Below the pieces are notes generated by a model. The model searched no databases and was not told where the DNA came from. It saw only the letters and a program-made list of their open reading frames with translations. Both the position numbers and the translations under genes were made by a program. Below are positions 8,973 through 17,346 of a stretch of DNA of 64,000 bases, one piece after another. The stretch is from an uncultured Aeriscardovia sp. (GTDB lineage: Bacteria > Actinomycetota > Actinomycetes > Actinomycetales > Bifidobacteriaceae): contig CAIFES010000001.1 in NCBI GenBank assembly GCA_903789535.1, positions 62,001 through 126,000 of the forward strand. The letters are read 5' to 3'. Each line of letters opens with the position of its first letter. The stretch's first letter is position 1.

Positions 8973-11707
8973 CCGACGAGCAGAGCATCAAAAAGGCCGG
9001 CCACAAGACCGCCGTGACTGCCGCGCCGACCGACGCAAACAAGTCAGGACAGAAATCAGGACACACGTCCGCGCAGAAGTCCGCCGCCATGCCGGACGAA
9101 CCGATCGTCACGTCACGCGAACCGATATCCACGCAGGAGCCGGACACACCCACAGCGCAGGACGCGCCCACAGCGCAGATCCGCGACACGCCCCCGCGCT
9201 CAGTACGCGATTTCAATGATGTGCTCCAGGCGGTCATCTGTCTGCTGCTCGCCGCCGCCGTGATCCTCGTCGCCTCCTTCCTCCAGTCCTCCACACAGGG
9301 CGTCGAATCCGATGTGCACCGCGTCTCCCAGCTGGCGAGCATCCATTGGGTGGTCGAGCTGCCCATCAGCTTCCTGCAATCGTTCTCGTTCCTGCTGATC
9401 GTCACCATCGTGCTCGTGCGGCTGCTGCTCGCCCGCGCCTGGTGGCCCACACTCGCCGCTACGGTCGCGCTGGGGGCGAGCCTTGCCGTCTCCGGCCTGC
9501 TCACCTGGCTGTTGCCGATGGGGCTGCCCTACCTGCACCACTATTTCAGCGCACCGCCGTCCGATCTGCTGGGCGTGGGGCCGATCGAGCTGTTCACTGC
9601 CGTCGCCGGCTTCCTCATCGCCGCCGGCAATCACCGCAGCAGCAAATCCCTGGGCTGGGCATGGAACTGGTATGCCGTGCTCATGGTCATCGAGGTACTC
9701 GCCTCCACCCTCCAGCTGCCCTCGGCATTGTTCTCCGTGCTGCTGGGTTGTGCGATCGGCCTGCTGGTGCGTTTCGGCTTCGGCAGCCCCAGCACTGGCG
9801 CCTGGGGCCAGGAACTCGTCGACGCGCTCGCCGGGGTCGGCGTCCATGTGGACAAGCTCTCCCTGCAGAAAGGCGCGCAGGAACGCACAAGCTTCTCCGA
9901 CGATCTGACCGACAGCTCCCGGCTCTACCACGCCCACACCGTGGACGGCGAGCGCCTGACCGTCTCCGTGGTTGACGCGCAGCAGCATTCGCGCGGCTAT
10001 CTCTCACAAGTGTGGCAGCGGCTCAAGCTCCAGGGGCTGTCCACACGCCAGGACCGCACGGTGCGTGACGCCGTCGAGCACCACCTGCTCATGCTGCGCT
10101 GCCTCTCGGCGCTGCGCCTGCCGGTGCCGCAGGTGCGCGTGATGGGTGACACCGGCGAGTCGAGTTTCCTCGTGTTCGAATCACCCGACAAAGGCCGTCA
10201 TGCCCACCTGCTGGAGCTGACGCATGCCACGGATGAACAGGCCGCCCAGCTCATGCGCGAGCTGGAGAAGGCCCACCGGCACGGCATCACGCACCGGGCG
10301 ATCACCTCCGACGATATTGGCGTGATCCCGGATGTGCCCACCACACACGATGAGACGATCGCCGTCACGCACCTCACGCGCGCCCAGCTGCTCGCCGGTG
10401 CGACGCCAGGCGCGGATACCAACACGGCGCACGCGCCCGACGAGGATTCCACGGCCATGGGCGGCCGGGCGGTGCTCGACGGTTGGGCCGAGGGCGACGT
10501 CGCCTCCTCACGCACGAACATCCTCGTCGACCGCGTCCAGCTGCTCACGCTCCTCGCCGTCAAAATCGGCGTCGAGCGCACCATGCAGGCCGCCAGGACC
10601 GTCTACTCCGACGAGTCACTCGCGGGCCTCGCACCCTACTTCCAGCAGGTGGTGATCCCCACCCGTACCCGCCATGAGCCGCAGTGGAACCGGCAGGTGC
10701 TCAAACAGATGCACGACGCGTGCAGCGCGCTCGCCCCGCAGACGGCCACCGCCGAGGCGGCACCCGTCCAGTTCGCCCGATTCTCCTGGAAGAAGATCGT
10801 CACCCTCGTCCTGCTGCTCGTGGCGATCGTCGCCGTGTTCACCCAGCTCAACTTCGATGAGATGCTCACCACCATCAGGACCGCGAACCCGTGGTGGGCG
10901 CTCGCCTCCCTCGGGCTCGGCGTGGTCAGCTGGCTCGGCTCCGCCCTTGCCTTCGGCATCTTCATCCCCCGGCAAAAGCGCAAGGGCCACTGGGCAGGCA
11001 TCGTCGGCACACAGGCTGTGGCAAGCTTCACCGCCGTCTCCATGCCCACCGCCGCCGGCCCGCTCACCGTCAACACGCTCTTCCTGCGCAAGATCGGCTT
11101 CGACAACACGTCGGCCATCGCCACCTCGACCACCGACACGGTGGCCGAGTTCGCCACCACGCTGCTCATGTTCCTCGTGCTGGGCCTGTTCACCGGCCGC
11201 AACGGTCTGGAAAACGCCCTGCCGGGCAAGACCATCCTCATCGTCGTCGGCGTGCTCGCCGCGATCATCGCCCTGGTGATGCTCGTGCCGCCGTGGAGAC
11301 GATGGGTGGTGGCCAAATGGGGCAAACCCGTCAAGGAATACGGCCGGCAGATCCTCGAGCTGTTCAGCCATCCGAAGACGCTCGCCATCTCGGCGCTCGG
11401 CTCGGTGATCCAGAACACGACGCTCGCCGCCGCCTTCTGGGTCTGTCTGCTCGCCTTCGGTTACCGGCTCGACTTCATCGTCACCCTGTTCCTGTTCCTG
11501 CTGTCCAACGCCATCGGCTCCGCCGTGCCGACCCCCGGCGGCCTGGGCGCCGTGGAGACGGTCGTGTCCGTGACCTTCATGGGTGTGGGCGTGCCGAGTT
11601 CCACCGCTGTGAGCGCCACGCTGCTCTTCCGCCTCATGACGTACTGGATCCGCATGCTGCTGGGCTACATCTATATGAAGTGGATGCAGCACCACAACTA
11701 CCTGTGA
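8969..11707 (+). CDS. Large multi-domain membrane protein: TM region, pseudokinase-like domain, YbhN/LPG-synthase flippase domain
   Basis: 912 residues. The first 75 residues are polar (Lys, Thr, Gln). Residues about 80-270 contain several membrane helices. Residues about 290-600 are soluble and resemble an aminoglycoside/protein-kinase-like fold: EKAHRHGITHRAITSDDI aligns with a kinase catalytic loop (HRD followed by N) but the catalytic Asp is Ala. From about residue 610 a polytopic UPF0104/YbhN domain follows, with the conserved PTAAGPLTVNT and AVPTPGGLGAVET segments, as in the flippase part of lysyl-phosphatidylglycerol synthases. The LPG acyl-transferase domain is absent. Probably moves a lipid or lipid-linked molecule across the membrane; the substrate is unknown. 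Start overlaps the purB stop. Confidence 0.85.
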   Translation: MTDEQSIKKAGHKTAVTAAPTDANKSGQKSGHTSAQKSAAMPDEPIVTSREPISTQEPDTPTAQDAPTAQIRDTPPRSVRDFNDVLQAVICLLLAAAVILVASFLQSSTQGVESDVHRVSQLASIHWVVELPISFLQSFSFLLIVTIVLVRLLLARAWWPTLAATVALGASLAVSGLLTWLLPMGLPYLHHYFSAPPSDLLGVGPIELFTAVAGFLIAAGNHRSSKSLGWAWNWYAVLMVIEVLASTLQLPSALFSVLLGCAIGLLVRFGFGSPSTGAWGQELVDALAGVGVHVDKLSLQKGAQERTSFSDDLTDSSRLYHAHTVDGERLTVSVVDAQQHSRGYLSQVWQRLKLQGLSTRQDRTVRDAVEHHLLMLRCLSALRLPVPQVRVMGDTGESSFLVFESPDKGRHAHLLELTHATDEQAAQLMRELEKAHRHGITHRAITSDDIGVIPDVPTTHDETIAVTHLTRAQLLAGATPGADTNTAHAPDEDSTAMGGRAVLDGWAEGDVASSRTNILVDRVQLLTLLAVKIGVERTMQAARTVYSDESLAGLAPYFQQVVIPTRTRHEPQWNRQVLKQMHDACSALAPQTATAEAAPVQFARFSWKKIVTLVLLLVAIVAVFTQLNFDEMLTTIRTANPWWALASLGLGVVSWLGSALAFGIFIPRQKRKGHWAGIVGTQAVASFTAVSMPTAAGPLTVNTLFLRKIGFDNTSAIATSTTDTVAEFATTLLMFLVLGLFTGRNGLENALPGKTILIVVGVLAAIIALVMLVPPWRRWVVAKWGKPVKEYGRQILELFSHPKTLAISALGSVIQNTTLAAAFWVCLLAFGYRLDFIVTLFLFLLSNAIGSAVPTPGGLGAVETVVSVTFMGVGVPSSTAVSATLLFRLMTYWIRMLLGYIYMKWMQHHNYL

Positions 11708-11773
11708 TGCCCACATCATGTCCGGCGATCGCCGCCCGTGATGTCCAGTGGTCGTGGAAACGGCACAATTTCG

Positions 11774-11821
11774 TAGAATCCTTGAAATGACTGCCTTTTG
11801 CGGCAAGGTTTGAGGTATTAT
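11774..11821 (+). promoter_or_regulatory. Candidate promoter region of the HU gene
   Basis: Two hexamers resembling sigma-A -10 boxes occur upstream of the HU gene: TAGAAT at 11774-11779 and TATTAT at 11816-11821, the second about 57 bases before the start codon. Neither has a convincing -35 at the right distance, so which is used cannot be decided from sequence. Confidence 0.3.
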
Positions 11822-11877
11822 CTCAGTGTCATCGGGCGTCGCGAGAGTCGCACGCCCACGTATACAAGGAATGGATC

Positions 11878-12159
11878 ATGGCTTACAACAAATCGGATCT
11901 TGTTTCCAAGGTTGCCCAGAAGTCGAACCTGACCAAGGCGCAGTCTGAGGCCGCCATCAATGCTTTCCAGGAGGTCCTCGTCGAGTCCCTCAAGAGCGGT
12001 GAGGGTCTGCGCCTGACCGGCGTGTTCTCCGCCGAGCGCGTCCGCCGTGCCGAGCGCACCGGCCGCAACCCGCGTACCGGCGCCACCATCAAGATCCCGG
12101 CACGCTACGGCGTCAAGCTCTCCGCCGGCAGCCTGCTCAAGAAGGCCGTCTCCGAGTGA
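11878..12159 (+). CDS. hup: DNA-binding protein HU
   Basis: 93 residues, ATG at 11878 with AAGGA seven bases upstream. HU is the small dimeric nucleoid protein that bends DNA. The whole family fold is visible: N-terminal helices beginning MAYNKSDLVSKVAQKSNLTK, the beta arm with GRNPRTGATIKIPA, whose Pro is the residue that intercalates into DNA, and the C-terminal SLLKKAV helix. It stands alone: a promoter-like region precedes it and a terminator closes it. The long basic Lys/Ala/Pro tail of mycobacterial HU is missing, as is usual for bifidobacteria. Confidence 0.96.
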   Translation: MAYNKSDLVSKVAQKSNLTKAQSEAAINAFQEVLVESLKSGEGLRLTGVFSAERVRRAERTGRNPRTGATIKIPARYGVKLSAGSLLKKAVSE

Positions 12160-12216
12160 GCCTTCCCGTGTGATCCCCCGCCTGCGGGCCAGTGGGAGAA
12201 CACGGCAGAAACGACA

Positions 12217-12254
12217 AAAGCCTGTCACCTCGATGAAGAGGCGGCAGGCTTTTT
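12217..12254. terminator. Bidirectional terminator between hup and the convergent phosphatase gene
   Basis: A stem of AAAGCCTG with CAGGCTTT, with an inner CCTC/GAGG pairing, is flanked by As on one side and Ts on the other. It therefore works for hup on the plus strand and for the convergent minus-strand gene that ends at 12284. Confidence 0.9.
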
Positions 12255-12283
12255 CATATCCCGCTTCATATCAACATCAGAAC

Positions 12284-13204
12284 TCACACCTCGATCGGCG
12301 GCATCTGCTGCGTCTGCTCGATGCGCCGGTCATCCTTCGGGTTCGAGACTGTCGGGTTATCCGCCCGCGGGCGCAGGTAACGCATCAGCTCGCCGTCGAT
12401 CACACCATTGGTGGCGACCACGTCATTGGCCTCATGCCAGTTGATGAGCGAGCCGTCCCAGCGCGACAGATGCCCCTGCGCCTCCCAGACGACGATGGCA
12501 CCGGCCGACACCGCGGGAATATCCCACGAATGCAGCGAAGGCTCGAAATAAGCGTCATACGTGCCGTCCGCCACCTTGCACAGGTCGAGCGAGACCGGCC
12601 CGATGCGCTTGATATCAGCGGGAAGCCCGGACATCGCGCTCACGGTGGCGAGCGCCCTGCGCGATTCAGCGCGGAAATAGCTCATACCGAAGCAGACGAC
12701 GGAATTCTTCAGCGTCGCCGTAGTGGAGGGGATGACGCGCTCACGCTTCTCGGTGGTGAGCATCCGACGCACACGGATGGCACCCGCCCCGCGGGCGGCC
12801 ATATAGGTGATATCGAGCGCCGGGGCGTGTACCACTCCGAGGACCGGGTAGACATCGCCGTGCTCGTTCATCTCCATGAGACTGACGGTGATCGTCCACT
12901 CCGACAGGTTGCGGCTGAAGTTGATGCCGCCGTCGATGTTGCCGATGCACCAGAAGCGGTCGCCGGCATGACGGTCGCCCTGATAGTCCCAGAACTCCGG
13001 ATGCGGCTCGATCTTGTTGAGCTCACCGGTCATGAATGTGCGCAAGCTCGAATCTGTCTCGGATGTGTACTGTCGTCCGAAATTACGGCTGCTGACCGTC
13101 TGGGCCGCGGCAAGCTGGCGCGGGATGAGCTGGTCATGCAGCGCATGGTTGCCGGCCGTGCGGCAGACCTCCTCGACGCGTGTCGCAAGTTCGCGAAGCT
13201 CCAT
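12284..13204 (-). CDS. Inositol monophosphatase-family protein with an altered metal-binding motif
   Basis: 306 residues, with an AAGGGA ribosome site. The fold is that of the lithium-sensitive phosphatases (inositol monophosphatase, CysQ, FBPase): the C-terminal signature SWDIPAVSAGAIVVWEAQG is clear. In the family the metal site reads DP(I/L)DGT; here it is WCIGNIDGGINF, so the first Asp is Gly88 and Pro is Asn89, while Asp91 is kept. This is a non-conservative loss of a metal ligand. The protein may have lost catalysis, use a different ligand set, or belong to a lineage-specific subfamily. It is a single gene that converges on hup and is last in the minus-strand series; rsmB lies 240 bases upstream. 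Substrate unknown. Confidence 0.8.
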   Translation of the reverse strand: MELRELATRVEEVCRTAGNHALHDQLIPRQLAAAQTVSSRNFGRQYTSETDSSLRTFMTGELNKIEPHPEFWDYQGDRHAGDRFWCIGNIDGGINFSRNLSEWTITVSLMEMNEHGDVYPVLGVVHAPALDITYMAARGAGAIRVRRMLTTEKRERVIPSTTATLKNSVVCFGMSYFRAESRRALATVSAMSGLPADIKRIGPVSLDLCKVADGTYDAYFEPSLHSWDIPAVSAGAIVVWEAQGHLSRWDGSLINWHEANDVVATNGVIDGELMRYLRPRADNPTVSNPKDDRRIEQTQQMPPIEV

Positions 13205-13444
13205 GTCGTCCCTTTCTGATCCATCCGCCGGGTGCTGCCGACATCTGTGCGATTACTCGTTCACACAGACGGCAACAAGCCACCTGCGGAATCCTCCGGC
13301 ACTATTGTCTCTCACCACCCTGCCGTGGGAGCAGGCCGGCGCAGTTTTCCACACCGATCGGCGTAAAGATTCGGCGTATCCCCACAACATTCGGCTTTCT
13401 CTGCATCTCCTGCAGTGCGGGAATGCGCCTGGCGGCTGATCGCC

Positions 13445-15187
13445 TCAGATTCGGCGCAACAGGCTGATGAACATCATGTCGGTGTCGTGCAGGTCGGAGA
13501 AGAGCTGCACGTCACCGTGAGCGGGAAGCGCGATCGGTGTGTCGCCCAGCGCCTGGCGCAGCACGGAGGCTGTATCAAGCCGTCGCACATCCGACCGGGC
13601 GGAGAGGACGCCATCGACGATCTGGCGCGTCTCTTCCAGTACCGGCGAGCAGGTGACGTAGGCCAGCACTCCCCCATGACGTGTGGCATTGAGGCCGGCC
13701 TCAAGCAGCCCCGTCTGCAACCGCGACAGATCGGCAATGTCCTGCGGACGTTTCGTCCAGCGGGCCTCAGGACGGCGCCTGAGCGCTCCCAGCCCCGAAC
13801 AGGGGGCATCGACGAGCACGCGATCGAATGCGGCGACGGTAGTCGGTTGATCCGCGCTGCCGTAGACACGCCCGTCAAGCCGTGTGATGGTCTCGACCGT
13901 TCCTGCCGGCAGAGCCCGCAGATTCTGCTCGACGAGCCGTGCGCGGTGCTCCTGCGGCTCATTGGCGGTGAGCGTGGCGCCGCGACCGGCGGCGAGGGCG
14001 CCCAGAAGCGCCGCCTTCCCGCCTGGTCCGGCACACAGGTCGAGCCAGCGTCCTGCTGCCGAATCCGCGGTCGATCCGGCATGCGTGCCTCGCCCGTCAT
14101 CTGCCATCTCGTCCAATGGTGCGGCAGCGAGGGCCAGTGCCGCGAGCTGGCTGCCCTCATCCTCCACGCCCGCGGCACCGGCCGCGACCGCCGCGATGTG
14201 CGAGGGGTCCACGCCGCTCACGCGCACCGCGAAGGGCGAGAAACGACCTTTCTCTGCTGTTACTCCCGTACCAAGCGCGCTGACCTGCGAGAGCAGATCG
14301 GTCCGTGACACGAGCCCCGGGCGCGCGCAGAGTGTGACGGACGGTTCGGCGTTGTCTGCTTCCAGCAGGCGCAGCAGTGTATCAGGATCGCACTGCCCGT
14401 TGGGATAACCGGCGGCCGCACGGCTCGCCCCCAGGGCACGGACGATCCACACGGGATGCGACGTGCGCACGGCGAGACGCTCATCCGGCTTGTTCTTGCC
14501 GATGCGGGAGGTGATGAGCGCCTCCCATTCCTTGCGCGGACGCCGTGCCACGGCACGCAGCAGGGCGTCGACCAGTCCGACGGCGCCGCGCGTGGAGGAA
14601 CCGGATCGCGCGAGATCACAGCTGGTGGAGACGGCGGCATAGTCGGGCACATCGAGGAACAGAAGCTGGTAGACGCCCAGACGCAGGATGTCGCGGACCG
14701 GCGGGGCGATCCCGTCCGACCGGCCACTTCGCTCCCTGTTCTGCCTCTTCTGCCTGCCCTTCCTTCCGTGCCCGTCCGCGGTATCTATGTCTGCCGTGGC
14801 GACGTGCCCGGCCGTCGTGGCATGACTGCCGGAATGTGTATGGGCGGCATCGATCACGGCGTCGAGGAATCCCTGCCACCGCAATGAACCGTAGACGAGT
14901 GTGGTGGCAAGGGCGGCGTCACGCCCGTCAAGCCCGGCCGCCTCCAGCCGTGCCGGAAGGACGAGATTGGCATACTGGCCGTGCAGACGGATCCGACGCA
15001 GCACGTCGAGGGCGAGCGCCCGGGCAGACATGCCGTGCTGCCTGTCGGCGTATCGGCCGGCCGATCGTGTTCTCGTCTGTGAATGGCTTCCATGGCCCCG
15101 CGACGCGGCGGACGTGTGGCGGAACTCTTTTCCCCGGGTACTTTGCCGGGGATCCACAGCGGGGACTGACTGCGTGGAACCGGTCAT
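13445..15187 (-). CDS. rsmB: 16S rRNA (cytosine-967-C5)-methyltransferase RsmB
   Basis: 580 residues if it starts at the ATG at 15187, one base after the fmt stop; the first 50 residues are then a Ser/Arg/His-rich extension and the NusB-like domain begins at MSARALALDVLRRI (alternative start 15031). An upstream GTG-type start inside fmt is also open. RsmB uses SAM to methylate C967 of 16S rRNA. Motifs: SAM loop WLDLCAGPGGKAALLGA, motif IV DAPCSGLGALRRRPE with the PC cysteine, and motif VI YVTCSPVLEET with the catalytic TC cysteine. A Ser/His/Gly/Lys-rich insert follows the first NusB helices. It is the distal gene of a fmt-rsmB pair, the usual actinobacterial arrangement. Confidence 0.93.
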   Translation of the reverse strand: MTGSTQSVPAVDPRQSTRGKEFRHTSAASRGHGSHSQTRTRSAGRYADRQHGMSARALALDVLRRIRLHGQYANLVLPARLEAAGLDGRDAALATTLVYGSLRWQGFLDAVIDAAHTHSGSHATTAGHVATADIDTADGHGRKGRQKRQNRERSGRSDGIAPPVRDILRLGVYQLLFLDVPDYAAVSTSCDLARSGSSTRGAVGLVDALLRAVARRPRKEWEALITSRIGKNKPDERLAVRTSHPVWIVRALGASRAAAGYPNGQCDPDTLLRLLEADNAEPSVTLCARPGLVSRTDLLSQVSALGTGVTAEKGRFSPFAVRVSGVDPSHIAAVAAGAAGVEDEGSQLAALALAAAPLDEMADDGRGTHAGSTADSAAGRWLDLCAGPGGKAALLGALAAGRGATLTANEPQEHRARLVEQNLRALPAGTVETITRLDGRVYGSADQPTTVAAFDRVLVDAPCSGLGALRRRPEARWTKRPQDIADLSRLQTGLLEAGLNATRHGGVLAYVTCSPVLEETRQIVDGVLSARSDVRRLDTASVLRQALGDTPIALPAHGDVQLFSDLHDTDMMFISLLRRI

Positions 15188-15188
15188 A

Positions 15189-16274
15189 TCAGGCACAGCA
15201 CGCCTCGGAGCCCAGATGCGCGCCACGGGCCCAGTCGGCCGCGCGCATCATCTTCTTTCCGGCCGCGGTCACGCGCAGGAGCTCGACCACGCCCCGCTTC
15301 CCGGCGTCAGCAGGCACGAGCCAGACGTGTTTCTTGGAGACGAGCAGTCGGCCGGCCGGTACCTGCGCCAGAGATGTGCCGGTCGACGCACACCATGAGG
15401 CAAGCGCAGAATCGTCCGGGGCGACGGTCCTCACGGCGTCCAGGCGCAGCCTCTCCCCCTCGGCCGAACGCACACCAGTTCCCTCCTCGGCAGCCTTATC
15501 GGACAGGCCCGAAGGGTACAGCACCGTCCATGCACCCGGATCCGGGTCGCATGCACGGATGTGCGCCGACAGCTCCGCCGCGGCAAGCCGGATATCGGCC
15601 CGGGCGTCCTCGTGTGTGATCTTCGTGGCGATGCCCCGGGAAGGATCGTCCAGCTCCTTCTGGGGGAAGAAGAGGTCATCGACCGGTCCGCCCGGCTGGC
15701 GGCCGTTGCTCTCCCATGCCTTCTGCACGGTATGGAAGGCATCCGCATACACCCCCGCACCGAAATCCGCGAGCGCGGCCATCAGCTCACCGCTCGTGGG
15801 CTCACCGCTGATCGCATACGGCTGCCGGGCGATCAGACGACCCGTGTCCATGCCCTTGTCGAGCCGGAAGACCGAGACGCCCGTCGTCGTGTCCCCCGCC
15901 CAGATGGCGCGCTGCACAGGTGCGGCGCCTCGCCACTGCGGCAGCAGGGAGAAATGCAGGTTGAGCCAGCCCAGCGGCACGGACTCGAGCACATTCTCGC
16001 GCAGGATACGCCCGTAGGCCACGACTGCGGCGATATCGGGCTTGTACATCCTGACAGCCTCGAAAAATTCCGGGCTGGACGGTTTCATCTCCAGCACCGG
16101 GATCCCCCGACGCTCGGCCGCCTGCTTGACCGCGCTCGGCTCGAGCTTCCTTCCCCGGCCACGCGCCGCATCAGGACGGGTCAGGACGGCCACGACCTCG
16201 AAATCGTCGGCCAGCCGTTCCAACGCCGGCACCGCCGCCTGCGGTGTGCCTGCGAACAAAATTCTCAGTGCCAT
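15189..16274 (-). CDS. fmt: Methionyl-tRNA formyltransferase
   Basis: 361 residues. Fmt formylates the initiator Met-tRNA using 10-formyltetrahydrofolate. The N-terminal Rossmann-type domain starts MALRILFAGTPQAAVPAL, and the signature NLHFSLLPQWRGAAPVQRAI contains the catalytic Asn-His pair and the SLLP element; an Asp in the later GVSVFRLDKGMDTG segment completes the site. The C-terminal OB-like domain is present and length is normal plus about 45 residues. The rsmB start follows after one base. Upstream, 124 bases separate it from the HAD gene, which has a strong hairpin right after its stop. Confidence 0.96.
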   Translation of the reverse strand: MALRILFAGTPQAAVPALERLADDFEVVAVLTRPDAARGRGRKLEPSAVKQAAERRGIPVLEMKPSSPEFFEAVRMYKPDIAAVVAYGRILRENVLESVPLGWLNLHFSLLPQWRGAAPVQRAIWAGDTTTGVSVFRLDKGMDTGRLIARQPYAISGEPTSGELMAALADFGAGVYADAFHTVQKAWESNGRQPGGPVDDLFFPQKELDDPSRGIATKITHEDARADIRLAAAELSAHIRACDPDPGAWTVLYPSGLSDKAAEEGTGVRSAEGERLRLDAVRTVAPDDSALASWCASTGTSLAQVPAGRLLVSKKHVWLVPADAGKRGVVELLRVTAAGKKMMRAADWARGAHLGSEACCA

Positions 16275-16372
16275 GATGTCCCTCCCGATCTGTGCCGATC
16301 TACTATCTGTCGATTACCCGCCGATGCGTGCCACCTGTCTATCGGCGCCGCCTGTCTGGCACGATCGGCATG

Positions 16373-16398
16373 TCCGACGGGCCGGCGTGCCCGTCGGA
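16373..16398 (-). terminator. Strong hairpin directly after the HAD gene stop codon
   Basis: A perfect 10-bp stem (TCCGACGGGC with GCCCGTCGGA, loop of six) touches the stop codon of the HAD gene. There is no T tract after it, so it may be an I-shaped terminator or a mRNA-end stabiliser rather than a classic intrinsic terminator. Confidence 0.5.
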
Positions 16399-17178
16399 TC
16401 AGCGTGTCTGGCGCACCGGTGGGATCTCGACGCCGAGCCCGATCAGCTCGGTGCGCACCTGCTGCGGTGTGCGCTGGACGACGCCGGACCAGCCGGCGTT
16501 CTTCGCCGCCTCAATGTTGCCGGGTTTGTCGTCAATGAACACCGCCTGCGCCGGGTCGAACCCGAAGGCGTGTGCGGCACGATCGAAGATGGAACGGTGC
16601 GGTTTGATATCGTGGATGAACCCGGAGACGAGAAATCCGTCGAGCCGGTCGAAAATATCGTCCGCATACCAGGCGTCCTTGAAATTCTGCGGGGACCAGT
16701 TGGACAGCCCCCAGCACTTGTATCCTGCCGCATGCAGATCGTCCACAAGCTGGTGGGCACCCGGGACCTCGCCCATCAGCGACTGGGGGAAACGGGCGAG
16801 ATAAAAGTCCATCATCTGCGCCCACAGCTCGCCCTTGCGGCGCATGATCTCCACCGCGCTGGCCAGATCATGGCCGTTATCGGTCGAATCGTTGGCGTCG
16901 TCGAAACCAGAGATGTCATTGATGCGGAACTGGCGGATGAGCTCGTCGCTGTAACGGGCCGACAACGGGCCATACGGATCCCAGTTGATGAGGACCTGGC
17001 CGAAGTCAAAGACGATATCGGTGATCCCCCCATTATGACGGGCCTGCGCCTGTGGTGCGGGATGCGGGTTCGGCGCACCCTGGGCGCGCTCGATCACGCT
17101 TTGCTCGAGCCCGGTCTCCTCCGGGGTCAGCGGGACGAGGCGGAACGCCGTGCTCGCAGTGTCATTCGTGGTGGTCAT
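16399..17178 (-). CDS. HAD-superfamily subclass IA phosphatase (YihX-like)
   Basis: 259 residues from the ATG at 17178, which has a good GGAGGAAGG site; a longer frame upstream has no support. The first 45 residues are a low-similarity extension. HAD motifs are: I, IVFDFGQVLINWD (nucleophile Asp, with Gly where most HADs have the second Asp, as in the DFGGV-type subfamily); II, WGLSNWS; III, the Lys in HDIKPHRSIF; IV, VFIDDKPGNIEAA. This pattern matches variant-3 IA enzymes such as the sugar-phosphate phosphatase YihX. Substrate cannot be told from sequence. It lies between priA and fmt and ends with a strong hairpin. Confidence 0.85.
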   Translation of the reverse strand: MTTTNDTASTAFRLVPLTPEETGLEQSVIERAQGAPNPHPAPQAQARHNGGITDIVFDFGQVLINWDPYGPLSARYSDELIRQFRINDISGFDDANDSTDNGHDLASAVEIMRRKGELWAQMMDFYLARFPQSLMGEVPGAHQLVDDLHAAGYKCWGLSNWSPQNFKDAWYADDIFDRLDGFLVSGFIHDIKPHRSIFDRAAHAFGFDPAQAVFIDDKPGNIEAAKNAGWSGVVQRTPQQVRTELIGLGVEIPPVRQTR

Positions 17179-17346
17179 GACCTTCCTCCATCCGATACGT
17201 GCCGCGCTGTGCGGCTTTCTTCCTCCATCGTATCGGCACAGGTGGGCGCGGCCATGCAGGGGAGAAAATGTGGAAAACTGGCGCACGCGACCGGCACGTC
17301 GACGTGTATCGACGGTACTTCCTCTATCCGCGGCTCTGCCACCGCT

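Noticed and set aside
16399-17286. Longer N-terminus for the HAD protein
   Set aside because: The extra 36 codons have no family similarity, and the ATG at 17178 has a strong ribosome site.
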